NCBI GenBank assembly: GCA_024763405.1
Contig: JANTFQ010000186.1
Span: 1-5,254, forward strand
From: Calditrichaceae bacterium
GTDB lineage: Bacteria > Calditrichota > Calditrichia > Calditrichales > Calditrichaceae
DNA length: 5,254 bases
Reading direction: 5' to 3'
Part shown: positions 1 to 5,254 of the stretch, piece by piece
How the letters are laid out: every line of letters starts with the position of its first letter
Numbering within the stretch: position 1 is the first letter of the stretch
Program-made: the position numbers and the translations under genes
The notes under the pieces: generated by a model
What the model was told of the DNA's origin: nothing
Seen by the model: the letters and a program-made list of their open reading frames with translations, nothing else
Databases searched by the model: none

Positions 1-253
1 GGCCGCCAATAGCAAAATTATGAATATGTTCATTATCAAATTTATATATTAGTCTGTCTTTCTGCGAAATCCTTCTTGACCAGAATCCTTTTAAATTATG
101 CTTTAAAGGCTCTGGTTTTCCTAATCCCCTTGAAGGATCTTCCCGCTGCATTTCTTTGAGAATCTTTAAAAGATTTTTATGGAGTACTTTATCTCTTTTT
201 CTCAATTCTTCATATTTATTCCAGGTATTTCCCTCAAACACGATTGATCGCAT
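1..253 (-). CDS. yoeB: YoeB/Txe-family toxin, ribosome-dependent mRNA interferase (3' end cut by window edge)
   Basis: This is the toxin half of a type II toxin-antitoxin pair. YoeB/Txe proteins bind the ribosomal A site and cleave mRNA, halting translation until the antitoxin neutralises them. The frame starts MRSIVFEGNTW and runs 84 residues to the window edge without a stop. Family landmarks are plain: W11, GKPEPLKHNL at residues 45-54, GFWSRRI at 56-62 and DRLIY at 66-70, ending in FAIGG. By alignment to E. coli YoeB from memory, E48 and R67 match catalytic Glu46 and Arg65. The next codon begins with C, which fits the expected GGH ending with its catalytic His; only a handful of residues should be missing. 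The ATG at 251-253 lies inside the antitoxin gene (20-base overlap) and directly follows an in-frame TAG. A GTG at 239-241 is also possible but would remove the conserved MRSI start. Translation is probably coupled to the antitoxin, because only a weak GAAGAA-like sequence precedes the start. Activity itself is inferred. Confidence 0.93.
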   Translation of the reverse strand, partial: MRSIVFEGNTWNKYEELRKRDKVLHKNLLKILKEMQREDPSRGLGKPEPLKHNLKGFWSRRISQKDRLIYKFDNEHIHNFAIGG

Positions 254-506
254 CTAATTCTTCTTTCGAAGGTTTATACCCCGTGTTGGTATTATACGTT
301 TCTAAAGATTCATTTATTTGTGAGAGTAAAGAAGAATTTTGAAGGACATATAAAGTTTCTTGTTCTCTTTCCCAATCCTCGGCGCCCATTACAATAAAAT
401 CACGGCCTGTACGGCGACGAACACGTAAAGGGATATGATCATTTATCGCTTGATCGACAAAAGATTTCAGATTTGAACGGAATTTATTTACAGACAATTG
501 GATCAT
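234..506 (-). CDS. yefM: YefM/Phd-family antitoxin (Axe-like)
   Basis: This 90-aa protein is the antitoxin partner of the overlapping YoeB-like toxin. YefM/Phd antitoxins have a folded N-terminal dimerisation and DNA-binding part and a flexible C-terminal tail that wraps and inhibits the toxin; the antitoxin, alone or with toxin, represses its own operon. The N-terminal part, about residues 1-55, has the family pattern VNKFRSNLKSFVDQA, then a basic RVRRRTGRDFIVM strand and AEDWEREQETLYVL. R10 sits where E. coli YefM has the Arg implicated in operator contact. Residues 56-90, with NSSLLSQINESLETY followed by an acidic end, fit the toxin-binding tail. The ATG start is backed by a strong GAGGTG Shine-Dalgarno five bases upstream. 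Antitoxin-first order, the 20-base overlap with the toxin and the palindrome just upstream all fit an autoregulated TA operon. The triple Arg at 30-32 makes the N-terminal domain unusually basic. The family assignment is firm; the regulatory role is inferred from relatives. Confidence 0.92.
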   Translation of the reverse strand: MIQLSVNKFRSNLKSFVDQAINDHIPLRVRRRTGRDFIVMGAEDWEREQETLYVLQNSSLLSQINESLETYNTNTGYKPSKEELDAINRV

Positions 507-511
507 TTTTT

Positions 512-517
512 CACCTC
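512..517 (-). promoter_or_regulatory. Shine-Dalgarno site of the antitoxin gene
   Basis: The minus strand reads GAGGTG, then five A residues, then ATG. This is a near-consensus ribosome binding site that fixes the antitoxin start. It is much stronger than anything in front of the toxin start, consistent with the antitoxin being made in excess. Confidence 0.8.
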
Positions 518-525
518 ATTTTTGC

Positions 526-550
526 AAATGTACCGGTTTACAGTACATTT
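526..550. promoter_or_regulatory. Inverted repeat, probable YefM-YoeB autoregulatory operator
   Basis: AAATGTAC and GTACATTT form a perfect 8-bp inverted repeat (526-533 and 543-550) around a 9-base spacer. The GTAC cores are 13 bases apart centre to centre, a little over one helical turn. E. coli YefM-YoeB is known to bind paired palindromes with TGTACA cores upstream of its operon. Here the two boxes on the minus strand are TGTACT and GGTACA, each matching TGTACA at five of six positions. The repeat ends 20 bases before the antitoxin ATG, where an autoregulatory operator would be expected. Binding is inferred from sequence resemblance and position. Confidence 0.68.
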
Positions 551-555
551 AGCAA
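527..555 (-). promoter_or_regulatory. Candidate promoter of the toxin-antitoxin operon
   Basis: On the minus strand, TTGCTA (550-555) and TACATT (527-532) are separated by 17 bases. Each matches four of six positions of the sigma-70 -35 and -10 consensus. The inverted-repeat operator spans almost exactly this interval, so a bound repressor would block polymerase. The matches are modest, the region is A/T-rich, and the promoter consensus of this organism is unknown; a Bacteroidota-type -7 element was sought and not clearly found. Confidence 0.35.
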
Positions 556-579
556 AAAAATTAATCTCTTTTAAGATAA
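554..579 (-). terminator. Weak A/T-rich hairpin plus T-tract, possible terminator of the guaA-glmS operon
   Basis: Reading the minus strand, bases 579-561 can fold into a stem of about seven pairs with one bulged U and an AAAA loop. Seven T residues follow directly (560-554). Position fits: it lies after the last gene of the upstream cluster and just before the toxin-antitoxin promoter. Only one pair is G-C, so the stem is weak; it may be chance in an A/T-rich spacer. No better intrinsic terminator was seen downstream of the cluster. Confidence 0.22.
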
Positions 580-595
580 AAAACTGAACCAAGTT

Positions 596-634
596 GGAAT
601 CGATTCGTTACTTATGTGGCGCACAAATCGATCC
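596..634. repeat. Imperfect inverted repeat in the intergenic spacer
   Basis: GGAATCGATT (596-605) and AATCGATCC (626-634) are inverted copies that pair over nine bases with one bulge, around a 20-base spacer. The spacer itself holds a short TGTG/CACA hairpin. The element lies 20 bases beyond the stop codon of the exported-protein gene. The nearest T-run on the minus strand begins 12 bases past the stem, so it is not a canonical intrinsic terminator. It could be a 3'-end processing or mRNA-stability structure, a protein site, or an insertion scar. Function unknown. Confidence 0.4.
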
Positions 635-653
635 GGAGGCCCAAAAATTAAAA

Positions 654-2498
654 TTAATTCAGCGGCAGGATTTGGCCGTAGGTATATTTTAAAATACGGG
701 CGGCATCGTTAAAGCGTTTTTTACCGACCTCAAAGCTGCGGTAAACGCCGTTAAAAACGGGGGCCTCTTTTATCCGCCTGGAAAAAACCTCGCGACTGAT
801 GCTCTTGGGAGCGCCGTCCAGCGCCGATAAAATAAAATTAAAGCTGTCAAAACCAACCATTTCATATTTTTCCGGCGTCCGTTTATACGTATCACGGAAA
901 CTGTTGCGGAATTTCCGGTAATCCCAGCTTTCTTTATTAAAATAGCCGTTGGTTACAAAAATCAATCCATTGACATAATTTTTATTTTTCTTCAGAATTT
1001 CCGGATCATACCAGTCGGAATTCCCGAGAATCTGTCCCTGGATATTCCAGTACGCGTATTGGGAAGCGATGGGACTGATTTCATCCGGGAACAGAGGCAT
1101 AAACAAACCGTCGATGGTTTTAACGGGAATATCTGCCGAATCAATTTTCGTATTTGTTTCCTCGTTATATTTTACCTGCTCCTCGTGATACAACACATAC
1201 AGCGAGTCAATCATTCTCTGCGTCAGATCCGGATTGTCATTTAAAACAGAATCCTGAAAAGCGAGTTTAATTCCAACCCGTTTCAGAGCCTTAAACTTTG
1301 GCGTAATATCCTGCACACCCGGATAATACCATTGTTGCGATACAATTGAATTGCCCAATTGTTCCTGTTTCTGCGCAAATATTTTTACCATCCGTACAAA
1401 GTAATCATCGATGGGAGCAACCGTCGCAAACCGTTTTAGGGCCAGTGAATCCTGCGCGTAACGCACCAGTTTTTGTACCGAAATATCCATCGGAACCGAT
1501 AACTGCACCACACTGGATGAGAGTGTGCGTAAATCCGATTCGGTAGCCGTTGGCGTAATGAGCGGAATGTGCTCATATTCTGCCATCACCGCACAAGCGG
1601 CGGCAATATCATTTTCGACCGGGCCGTAAACCGCGCTAATGGAAAAATCACGGGCAATTTCTTTAAACTTGAGCAGGGCCGTAGGCAGCCGAGTTTCATA
1701 ATCAAAGGGAATCAGTTCCAGGGTCGGGCCGTTTTCGCGGTTAAACTTATCCACCGCCATTTGTGCGCCGTCGTACAGTGCCTGGCCGATTTCGGCATTG
1801 GCGCCGCTAAACGGTAAAAGCGCTGCAATACGGATGGCATTGCTTTTTTTATCATTTAAATATTCCAGCAAACGCTGTGCTTTTTTTTCGTAAGCCGTAT
1901 TATTTCCTTTTAAGGCCAACGCTCTGCGCAAGGATGCCTGAGCGGGCGGGAAATTTCCCTTCTCATAATCCCTCTCAGCCATATGGTATAGCACAAATTG
2001 CAGGGCAAAATCGCTTTTCAATTCTGTTTTTAAATAAGCAAGTCCTTGGTTATCGAGACGGAAACGGACGGTTTCGTCAGCCAGTCGCAAAGCGTTTCCC
2101 GAAAGTATTTTTTCAGTGGATTCTTCTGCCGCCAACAGCCAGGTTTCCACGGCGCTTTGCAGGCGCTCCAGCCGGTAGTAGTTTTCCGCTTCCAGGAAAC
2201 GGATATACGGTTTATAGCGGCTGTTCGGGAATTTTTTAATAAAATCACGGCATTCCTGCAGAGAGGCTTTATATTTACCGGTTTTATACAGACTCTTGGC
2301 CAGCATCAAACGGTGGGCGGTTAGCAAATGATTGTCTTTAATTTTGGAAAGCACCAGTTTAAAATCTTTTAAGGCCAGCTCGTAATGACCGGTTTTATAC
2401 TCCTGAACACCTTTCTGGAAAATAGTCCATTCGCGTTTCGTGGCTTTTTGTCCGAATACAACGGAAGTTATCAGTAAAAAGATAAATACAATACGCAC
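654..2498 (-). CDS. Exported TPR protein with C-terminal type I periplasmic-binding (solute-binding-protein-like) domain
   Basis: This 614-aa protein begins with a probable signal peptide: one basic residue, a hydrophobic run to about residue 15, and a likely cleavage near VFG-Q at 16-17. There is no lipobox Cys, so it should be soluble in the periplasm. Residues about 23-125 form TPR-like helix pairs (two share the motif YKTG at 35-38 and 72-75), with another around 167-198. From residue 222, IRIAALLPFSG opens a type I periplasmic-binding fold of the Leu/Ile/Val-binding class, with YGPVEND (291-297), IPLITPTATESD (311-322) and QLSVPMDIS (332-340). An extra charged segment lies near 410-460. 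Substrate-binding proteins normally lack TPRs; TPRs before this fold recall LpoA, the outer-membrane activator of PBP1A, though LpoA is a lipoprotein. The GTG start is 14 bases after glmS, behind GAAGGA. It is probably cotranscribed with glmS. No transporter genes are visible here. Domain calls are firm; ligand and role are unknown. Confidence 0.85.
   Translation of the reverse strand: MRIVFIFLLITSVVFGQKATKREWTIFQKGVQEYKTGHYELALKDFKLVLSKIKDNHLLTAHRLMLAKSLYKTGKYKASLQECRDFIKKFPNSRYKPYIRFLEAENYYRLERLQSAVETWLLAAEESTEKILSGNALRLADETVRFRLDNQGLAYLKTELKSDFALQFVLYHMAERDYEKGNFPPAQASLRRALALKGNNTAYEKKAQRLLEYLNDKKSNAIRIAALLPFSGANAEIGQALYDGAQMAVDKFNRENGPTLELIPFDYETRLPTALLKFKEIARDFSISAVYGPVENDIAAACAVMAEYEHIPLITPTATESDLRTLSSSVVQLSVPMDISVQKLVRYAQDSLALKRFATVAPIDDYFVRMVKIFAQKQEQLGNSIVSQQWYYPGVQDITPKFKALKRVGIKLAFQDSVLNDNPDLTQRMIDSLYVLYHEEQVKYNEETNTKIDSADIPVKTIDGLFMPLFPDEISPIASQYAYWNIQGQILGNSDWYDPEILKKNKNYVNGLIFVTNGYFNKESWDYRKFRNSFRDTYKRTPEKYEMVGFDSFNFILSALDGAPKSISREVFSRRIKEAPVFNGVYRSFEVGKKRFNDAARILKYTYGQILPLN
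2277..2400 (-). repeat. Identical 13-base words marking two TPR units
   Basis: GTATAAAACCGGT on the minus strand occurs at 2277-2289 and 2388-2400, 111 bases (37 codons) apart and in the same frame. Each copy encodes the YKTG turn between the helices of successive TPR units of the exported protein. Flanking bases have diverged. This supports the TPR reading and may reflect an old internal duplication; chance convergence on a common TPR motif is also possible. Confidence 0.5.
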
Positions 2499-2507
2499 GT
2501 TTCGTCG

Positions 2508-2513
2508 TCCTTC
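2508..2513 (-). promoter_or_regulatory. Shine-Dalgarno site fixing the GTG start of the exported TPR protein
   Basis: The minus strand reads GAAGGA nine bases before GTG; its first G is the last base of the glmS stop codon TAG. No ATG lies nearby in frame, and the GTG start yields an intact signal peptide, so this start is preferred. The overlap with the glmS stop suggests translational coupling. Confidence 0.65.
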
Positions 2514-4339
2514 TATTCTACGGTTACACTTTTTGCCAGATTTCGGGGCTGATCCACATCACAGCCGCGCAGGACCGCCACATGGTAGGCCAGCAACTGA
2601 AGCGGAATTACGGTCAGCAGCGGAGACAAGGCATGATACGTTCTGGGAATATAAATAACATGATCGGCATATTTTTCAATATTCGTATCCCCTTCGTTGG
2701 CAATACAGATTACCCGTCCTTTACGGGCGCGTACTTCTTCGATATTGCTGATCACCTTGTCGTAAATGGCATCGTGGGTGGCAATAAAAACCACCGGCAT
2801 ATTTTCATCAATTAAGGCGATAGGGCCATGTTTCATCTCTGCCGCCGGATAGCCTTCGGCATGAATATAGGAAATTTCCTTTAATTTTAAAGCGCCTTCT
2901 AATGCAGTAGGGAAATTAAAACCCCGTCCAAGATATAGAAAATTACGCTCATTTTTATAGGCTTCTGCAATTTCTTTAATTAAATCACTTTCATCTAAGA
3001 TCTGTTTTACTTTTTCGGGAATCGCCAGCAGTTCATCAATCAGCTGTTTCCCCTGCACAACCGACATGTAGCGTTTCCTGGCAATCATGATGGTAATTAA
3101 AACCATGGCCGTAACCTGCGAGGTAAAGGCTTTAGTGCTGGCCACACCAATTTCGGGACCGGCATGAATATAAATTCCGGCCTGGGTTTCACGGGCGATG
3201 GTGGAACCGACAGTATTTACAATTCCCACCACCGCTGCGCCTTTATGTCGTCCTTCGCGCAGGGCCGCCAGTGTATCGGCGGTTTCACCGGATTGCGAAA
3301 CGGCAATCACCACTTCGTTCTTTTTAATTACAGGGTTACGGTAGCGGAATTCCGACGCATATTCCACTTCCACCGGAATGCGGCAGTATTCTTCGAGCAG
3401 ATATTCACCAATAAGCGCCGCGTGCCAGGAAGTACCGGAAGCGGTAATATAAATTTTTTCGGCATTCATTAACAGGTCTTCCACTTCGGCCAAACCACCT
3501 AATTTTACCAGTCCTTCTTCCCGGATTAAACGGCCGCGCATGGCGTCCATTATGGTCTTGGGTTGTTCAAATATTTCCTTAAGCATATAATGTTCATAGC
3601 CGGCCTTGTCGATATCATCAATATCAAAATTTACTTTTTCTACGGTTTTTTCGGTAGGCATATTATAAATGGTTTTGGTGATGATCCCGGTATGCGAAAT
3701 AACGGCCATTTCATCATCATCCAGATAAAAGACATTGCGGGTGTACGGAATCAGCGGCGTTACATCCGAAGCGGCGAAAAATTCATTTTCCCCCACTCCG
3801 ATAACGATGGGACTTCCCTTGCGGGCGATGTACATTTTTTCGGGTTCATGCCTGGAGATAACGACCAACCCAAATGTTCCTTCCACCTGCAGCAGGGCCT
3901 GCCGAAACGCTTGTTCAAAATTACCCTCATATAATTCTTCTATCAAATGGGCCAGGATTTCCGTATCGGTTTCCGATTTAAACGTGTGCCCCTTTTTTAT
4001 CAGCGCCTTTTTTAAAATAGCATAATTTTCGATAATGCCATTGTGTATCACCGCAATATTGCCTTCGCAATCCATATGAGGATGAGCATTTTCTTTACTT
4101 GGTTCGCCGTGTGTTGCCCAGCGTGTATGCCCGATGCCAACGCTTCCTGCCGGTAAATTACCCGCCAACGAGTCTTCCAGATTTCGTATTTTACCGACTT
4201 CCCGGGCTGTTTCGATAGTACTGTTATTCATAATGGCAATACCGGCAGAATCATACCCCCGGTATTCCAGGCGGCGCAGGCCGTTAATTAAGATGGATGC
4301 TGCTTCTTTATTGCCGAGATAAGCGACGATACCGCACAT
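2513..4339 (-). CDS. glmS: Glutamine-fructose-6-phosphate aminotransferase (glucosamine-6-phosphate synthase, isomerizing)
   Basis: GlmS converts fructose-6-phosphate and glutamine to glucosamine-6-phosphate and glutamate in the cytoplasm. This first step toward UDP-GlcNAc supplies peptidoglycan and lipopolysaccharide. At 608 aa it has the family's usual length. Residues 1 to about 225 are a class II (Ntn) glutaminase domain: MCGIVAYLG with nucleophile Cys2 after Met removal, LEYRGYDSAG, HTRWATHG (71-78), HNGIIENY (99-106) and ETDTE (123-127). Two SIS sugar-binding domains follow: the first with SGTSWHAAL (301-309), SQSGETADT (348-356) and ASTKAF (400-405), the second with LEGALKLKE (480-488) and MKHGP (502-506). 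The C-terminus DQPRNLAKSVTVE carries Lys603, the expected Schiff-base residue for the sugar; E488 and H504 match the isomerase residues. The ATG is preceded by AGGGGA with five-base spacing. It starts 15 bases after guaA, leaving no room for a glmS ribozyme directly upstream. No key residue appears missing; identification is essentially certain. Confidence 0.98.
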   Translation of the reverse strand: MCGIVAYLGNKEAASILINGLRRLEYRGYDSAGIAIMNNSTIETAREVGKIRNLEDSLAGNLPAGSVGIGHTRWATHGEPSKENAHPHMDCEGNIAVIHNGIIENYAILKKALIKKGHTFKSETDTEILAHLIEELYEGNFEQAFRQALLQVEGTFGLVVISRHEPEKMYIARKGSPIVIGVGENEFFAASDVTPLIPYTRNVFYLDDDEMAVISHTGIITKTIYNMPTEKTVEKVNFDIDDIDKAGYEHYMLKEIFEQPKTIMDAMRGRLIREEGLVKLGGLAEVEDLLMNAEKIYITASGTSWHAALIGEYLLEEYCRIPVEVEYASEFRYRNPVIKKNEVVIAVSQSGETADTLAALREGRHKGAAVVGIVNTVGSTIARETQAGIYIHAGPEIGVASTKAFTSQVTAMVLITIMIARKRYMSVVQGKQLIDELLAIPEKVKQILDESDLIKEIAEAYKNERNFLYLGRGFNFPTALEGALKLKEISYIHAEGYPAAEMKHGPIALIDENMPVVFIATHDAIYDKVISNIEEVRARKGRVICIANEGDTNIEKYADHVIYIPRTYHALSPLLTVIPLQLLAYHVAVLRGCDVDQPRNLAKSVTVE

Positions 4340-4344
4340 AGTCT

Positions 4345-4350
4345 TCCCCT
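4345..4350 (-). promoter_or_regulatory. Shine-Dalgarno site of glmS
   Basis: AGGGGA on the minus strand sits five bases before the glmS ATG. It occupies most of the 15-base gap after the guaA stop codon, supporting the start that places Cys at position 2, as the glutaminase mechanism requires. Confidence 0.7.
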
Positions 4351-4354
4351 AATC

Positions 4355-5254
4355 TTATTCCCATTCAATTGTTGCAGGCGGTTTGGAACTAACGTCGTAA
4401 ACCACCCGGTTAATGCCCCGTACTTCGTTGATGATCCGGTTCGACACCGCTGCAAGTACCTCATAAGGCATCTCGTACCAGTCCGCCGTCATTCCGTCGG
4501 TACTGGTAACCGCCCGCAGAGCCAGCACATTTTCGTAAGTGCGCTGGTCGCCCATCACACCCACAGACTGCACCGGAAGCAGCACGGCAAAAGCCTGCCA
4601 TATTTCATCGTAAATCCCGGTTTTATGCAGTTCCCGGATGAAAATGGCGTCTGCCTTTTGCAGAATTTCAACCCGTTCCCTCGAAACAGAACCCAGGATG
4701 CGCACGGCAAGTCCCGGTCCGGGAAAGGGGTGCCGGCCGATAATCAATTCCGGTAAACCCAACTGACGCCCTACTTCCCGTACTTCATCTTTAAACAATT
4801 CACGTAAGGGTTCCAGTAGTTCAAAATCGAAATGCTCCGGAAGCCCGCCCACATTATGATGTGATTTAATTACGGCCGAAGGCCCTTTAAAAGAAACACT
4901 TTCGATAACATCGGGATATAACGTGCCTTGTGCTAAAAACTCGAACCTTCCAAGATCTTCGGCCTGTTCTTCGAAAACTCGAATGAATTCTGTACCAATA
5001 ATTTTTCTTTTTTGTTCCGGATCAATAACATTTTTTAATTTATCATAAAATAACTGCCGTTTGTTGACCACTGTCAAATTGATGTTAAAATTTTCCGTAA
5101 AAACTTTTTCCACCTCTTCAGCTTCCTCGTAGCGCAGGAGTCCGTTATCCACAAAGACACAATGCAGTTGCGATCCAATGGCTTTTTGAAGCAGTGCCGC
5201 CACGACAGAAGAATCGACGCCCCCGCTTAAACCGCAGAGCACGTTGCGATTTCC
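4355..5254 (-). CDS. guaA: GMP synthase (glutamine-hydrolysing), ATP-pyrophosphatase and dimerisation domains; 5' part outside window
   Basis: GuaA makes GMP from XMP, glutamine and ATP in the last step of de novo guanine nucleotide synthesis. The reading frame is open to the window edge, so these 299 residues are the C-terminal part of a protein that is usually about 510-525 aa. The N-terminal class I glutamine amidotransferase domain must lie to the right. Visible residues 5-17 carry the PP-loop SGGVDSS that binds ATP pyrophosphate. Then come DNGLLR, IIGTEFIRVF, LAQGTLYPDVIES, KSHHNVGGLP (130-139), the XMP-site stretch RHPFPGPGLAVR (174-185) and PVQSVGVMGD. The protein ends in the typical GINRVVYDVSSKPPATIEWE. 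A GTG codon at 5240-5242 is an internal Val of the PP-loop strand, not a start; codons upstream (GNRN) continue the frame. The TAA stop is 15 bases from glmS, indicating one transcript. The coding end is intact and no unusual substitution was noticed. Confidence 0.97.
   Translation of the reverse strand, partial: GNRNVLCGLSGGVDSSVVAALLQKAIGSQLHCVFVDNGLLRYEEAEEVEKVFTENFNINLTVVNKRQLFYDKLKNVIDPEQKRKIIGTEFIRVFEEQAEDLGRFEFLAQGTLYPDVIESVSFKGPSAVIKSHHNVGGLPEHFDFELLEPLRELFKDEVREVGRQLGLPELIIGRHPFPGPGLAVRILGSVSRERVEILQKADAIFIRELHKTGIYDEIWQAFAVLLPVQSVGVMGDQRTYENVLALRAVTSTDGMTADWYEMPYEVLAAVSNRIINEVRGINRVVYDVSSKPPATIEWE

Noticed and set aside
507..653. Small gene or structured RNA in the 147-base spacer
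   Set aside because: No frame there has a ribosome site and family-like sequence, and no tRNA or known RNA fold was recognised; promoter, operator and repeat elements account for the visible structure.
1877..2239. Plus-strand open frame of 120 codons opposite the exported TPR protein gene
   Set aside because: Its product has no recognisable motif and is Phe/Pro/Arg-rich in the way expected of an antisense shadow; the minus-strand frame has signal peptide, TPRs and a binding domain.
3563..3934. Plus-strand open frame of 123 codons opposite glmS
   Set aside because: It lies wholly antisense to conserved glmS glutaminase-domain sequence and resembles no family; it is a shadow frame.
4340..4354. 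Possible glmS ribozyme or riboswitch upstream of glmS
   Set aside because: The gap to guaA is only 15 bases and is filled by the ribosome binding site; a ribozyme needs well over 100 bases.
5240..5242. GTG as the start of a short GuaA-like protein
   Set aside because: The frame stays open to the window edge and this Val lies in the strand leading into the PP-loop; the N-terminal glutaminase domain is expected outside the window.

Overview
The window reads as a piece of a Gram-negative bacterial chromosome. All supported genes lie on the minus strand, so the reading order runs from the right edge to the left. The housekeeping genes have a mid-40s G+C content (158 of 360 bases in six sampled lines). 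The third gene is exported and built from TPRs plus a type I periplasmic-binding fold. That combination, and the general look of GuaA and GlmS, would fit the FCB/Calditrichota neighbourhood. This taxonomic guess is an impression from the sequence only and carries low confidence.

Region 1 (5254 to 654, minus strand) is a tight three-gene cluster. It holds the C-terminal 299 residues of GMP synthase (guaA, cut by the window edge), a complete glucosamine-6-phosphate synthase (glmS, 608 aa), and a 614-aa exported protein. The gaps are only 15 and 14 bases and each contains a Shine-Dalgarno sequence, so the three genes are very probably cotranscribed from a promoter outside the window. GuaA and GlmS are both glutamine-dependent amidotransferases; GlmS makes the first dedicated precursor of UDP-GlcNAc and hence of peptidoglycan and LPS. 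The exported third protein has an N-terminal TPR block and a C-terminal solute-binding-protein fold. This resembles the domain order of the peptidoglycan-synthase activator LpoA, which suggests, without proving it, that the cluster links amino-sugar supply to envelope assembly.

Region 2 (653 to 507) is a 147-base intergenic stretch. It contains an imperfect stem-loop repeat of unknown role, a weak A/T-rich terminator-like hairpin, a candidate promoter, and a clear 8-bp inverted repeat with GTAC cores just upstream of the antitoxin gene.

Region 3 (506 to 1) is a type II toxin-antitoxin module of the YefM-YoeB (Axe-Txe) family. The antitoxin is complete (90 aa). The toxin overlaps it by 20 bases and is visible for 84 residues; only the last few residues, including the expected catalytic C-terminal His, fall outside the window. 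This end is clearly A/T-richer (35% G+C over the first 480 bases), consistent with a separately acquired module. The inverted repeat is a good candidate for its autoregulatory operator.

I found no RNA genes, CRISPR array, insertion sequence or glmS ribozyme. I see no wholly new system; the least explained item is the TPR/periplasmic-binding protein encoded behind glmS.
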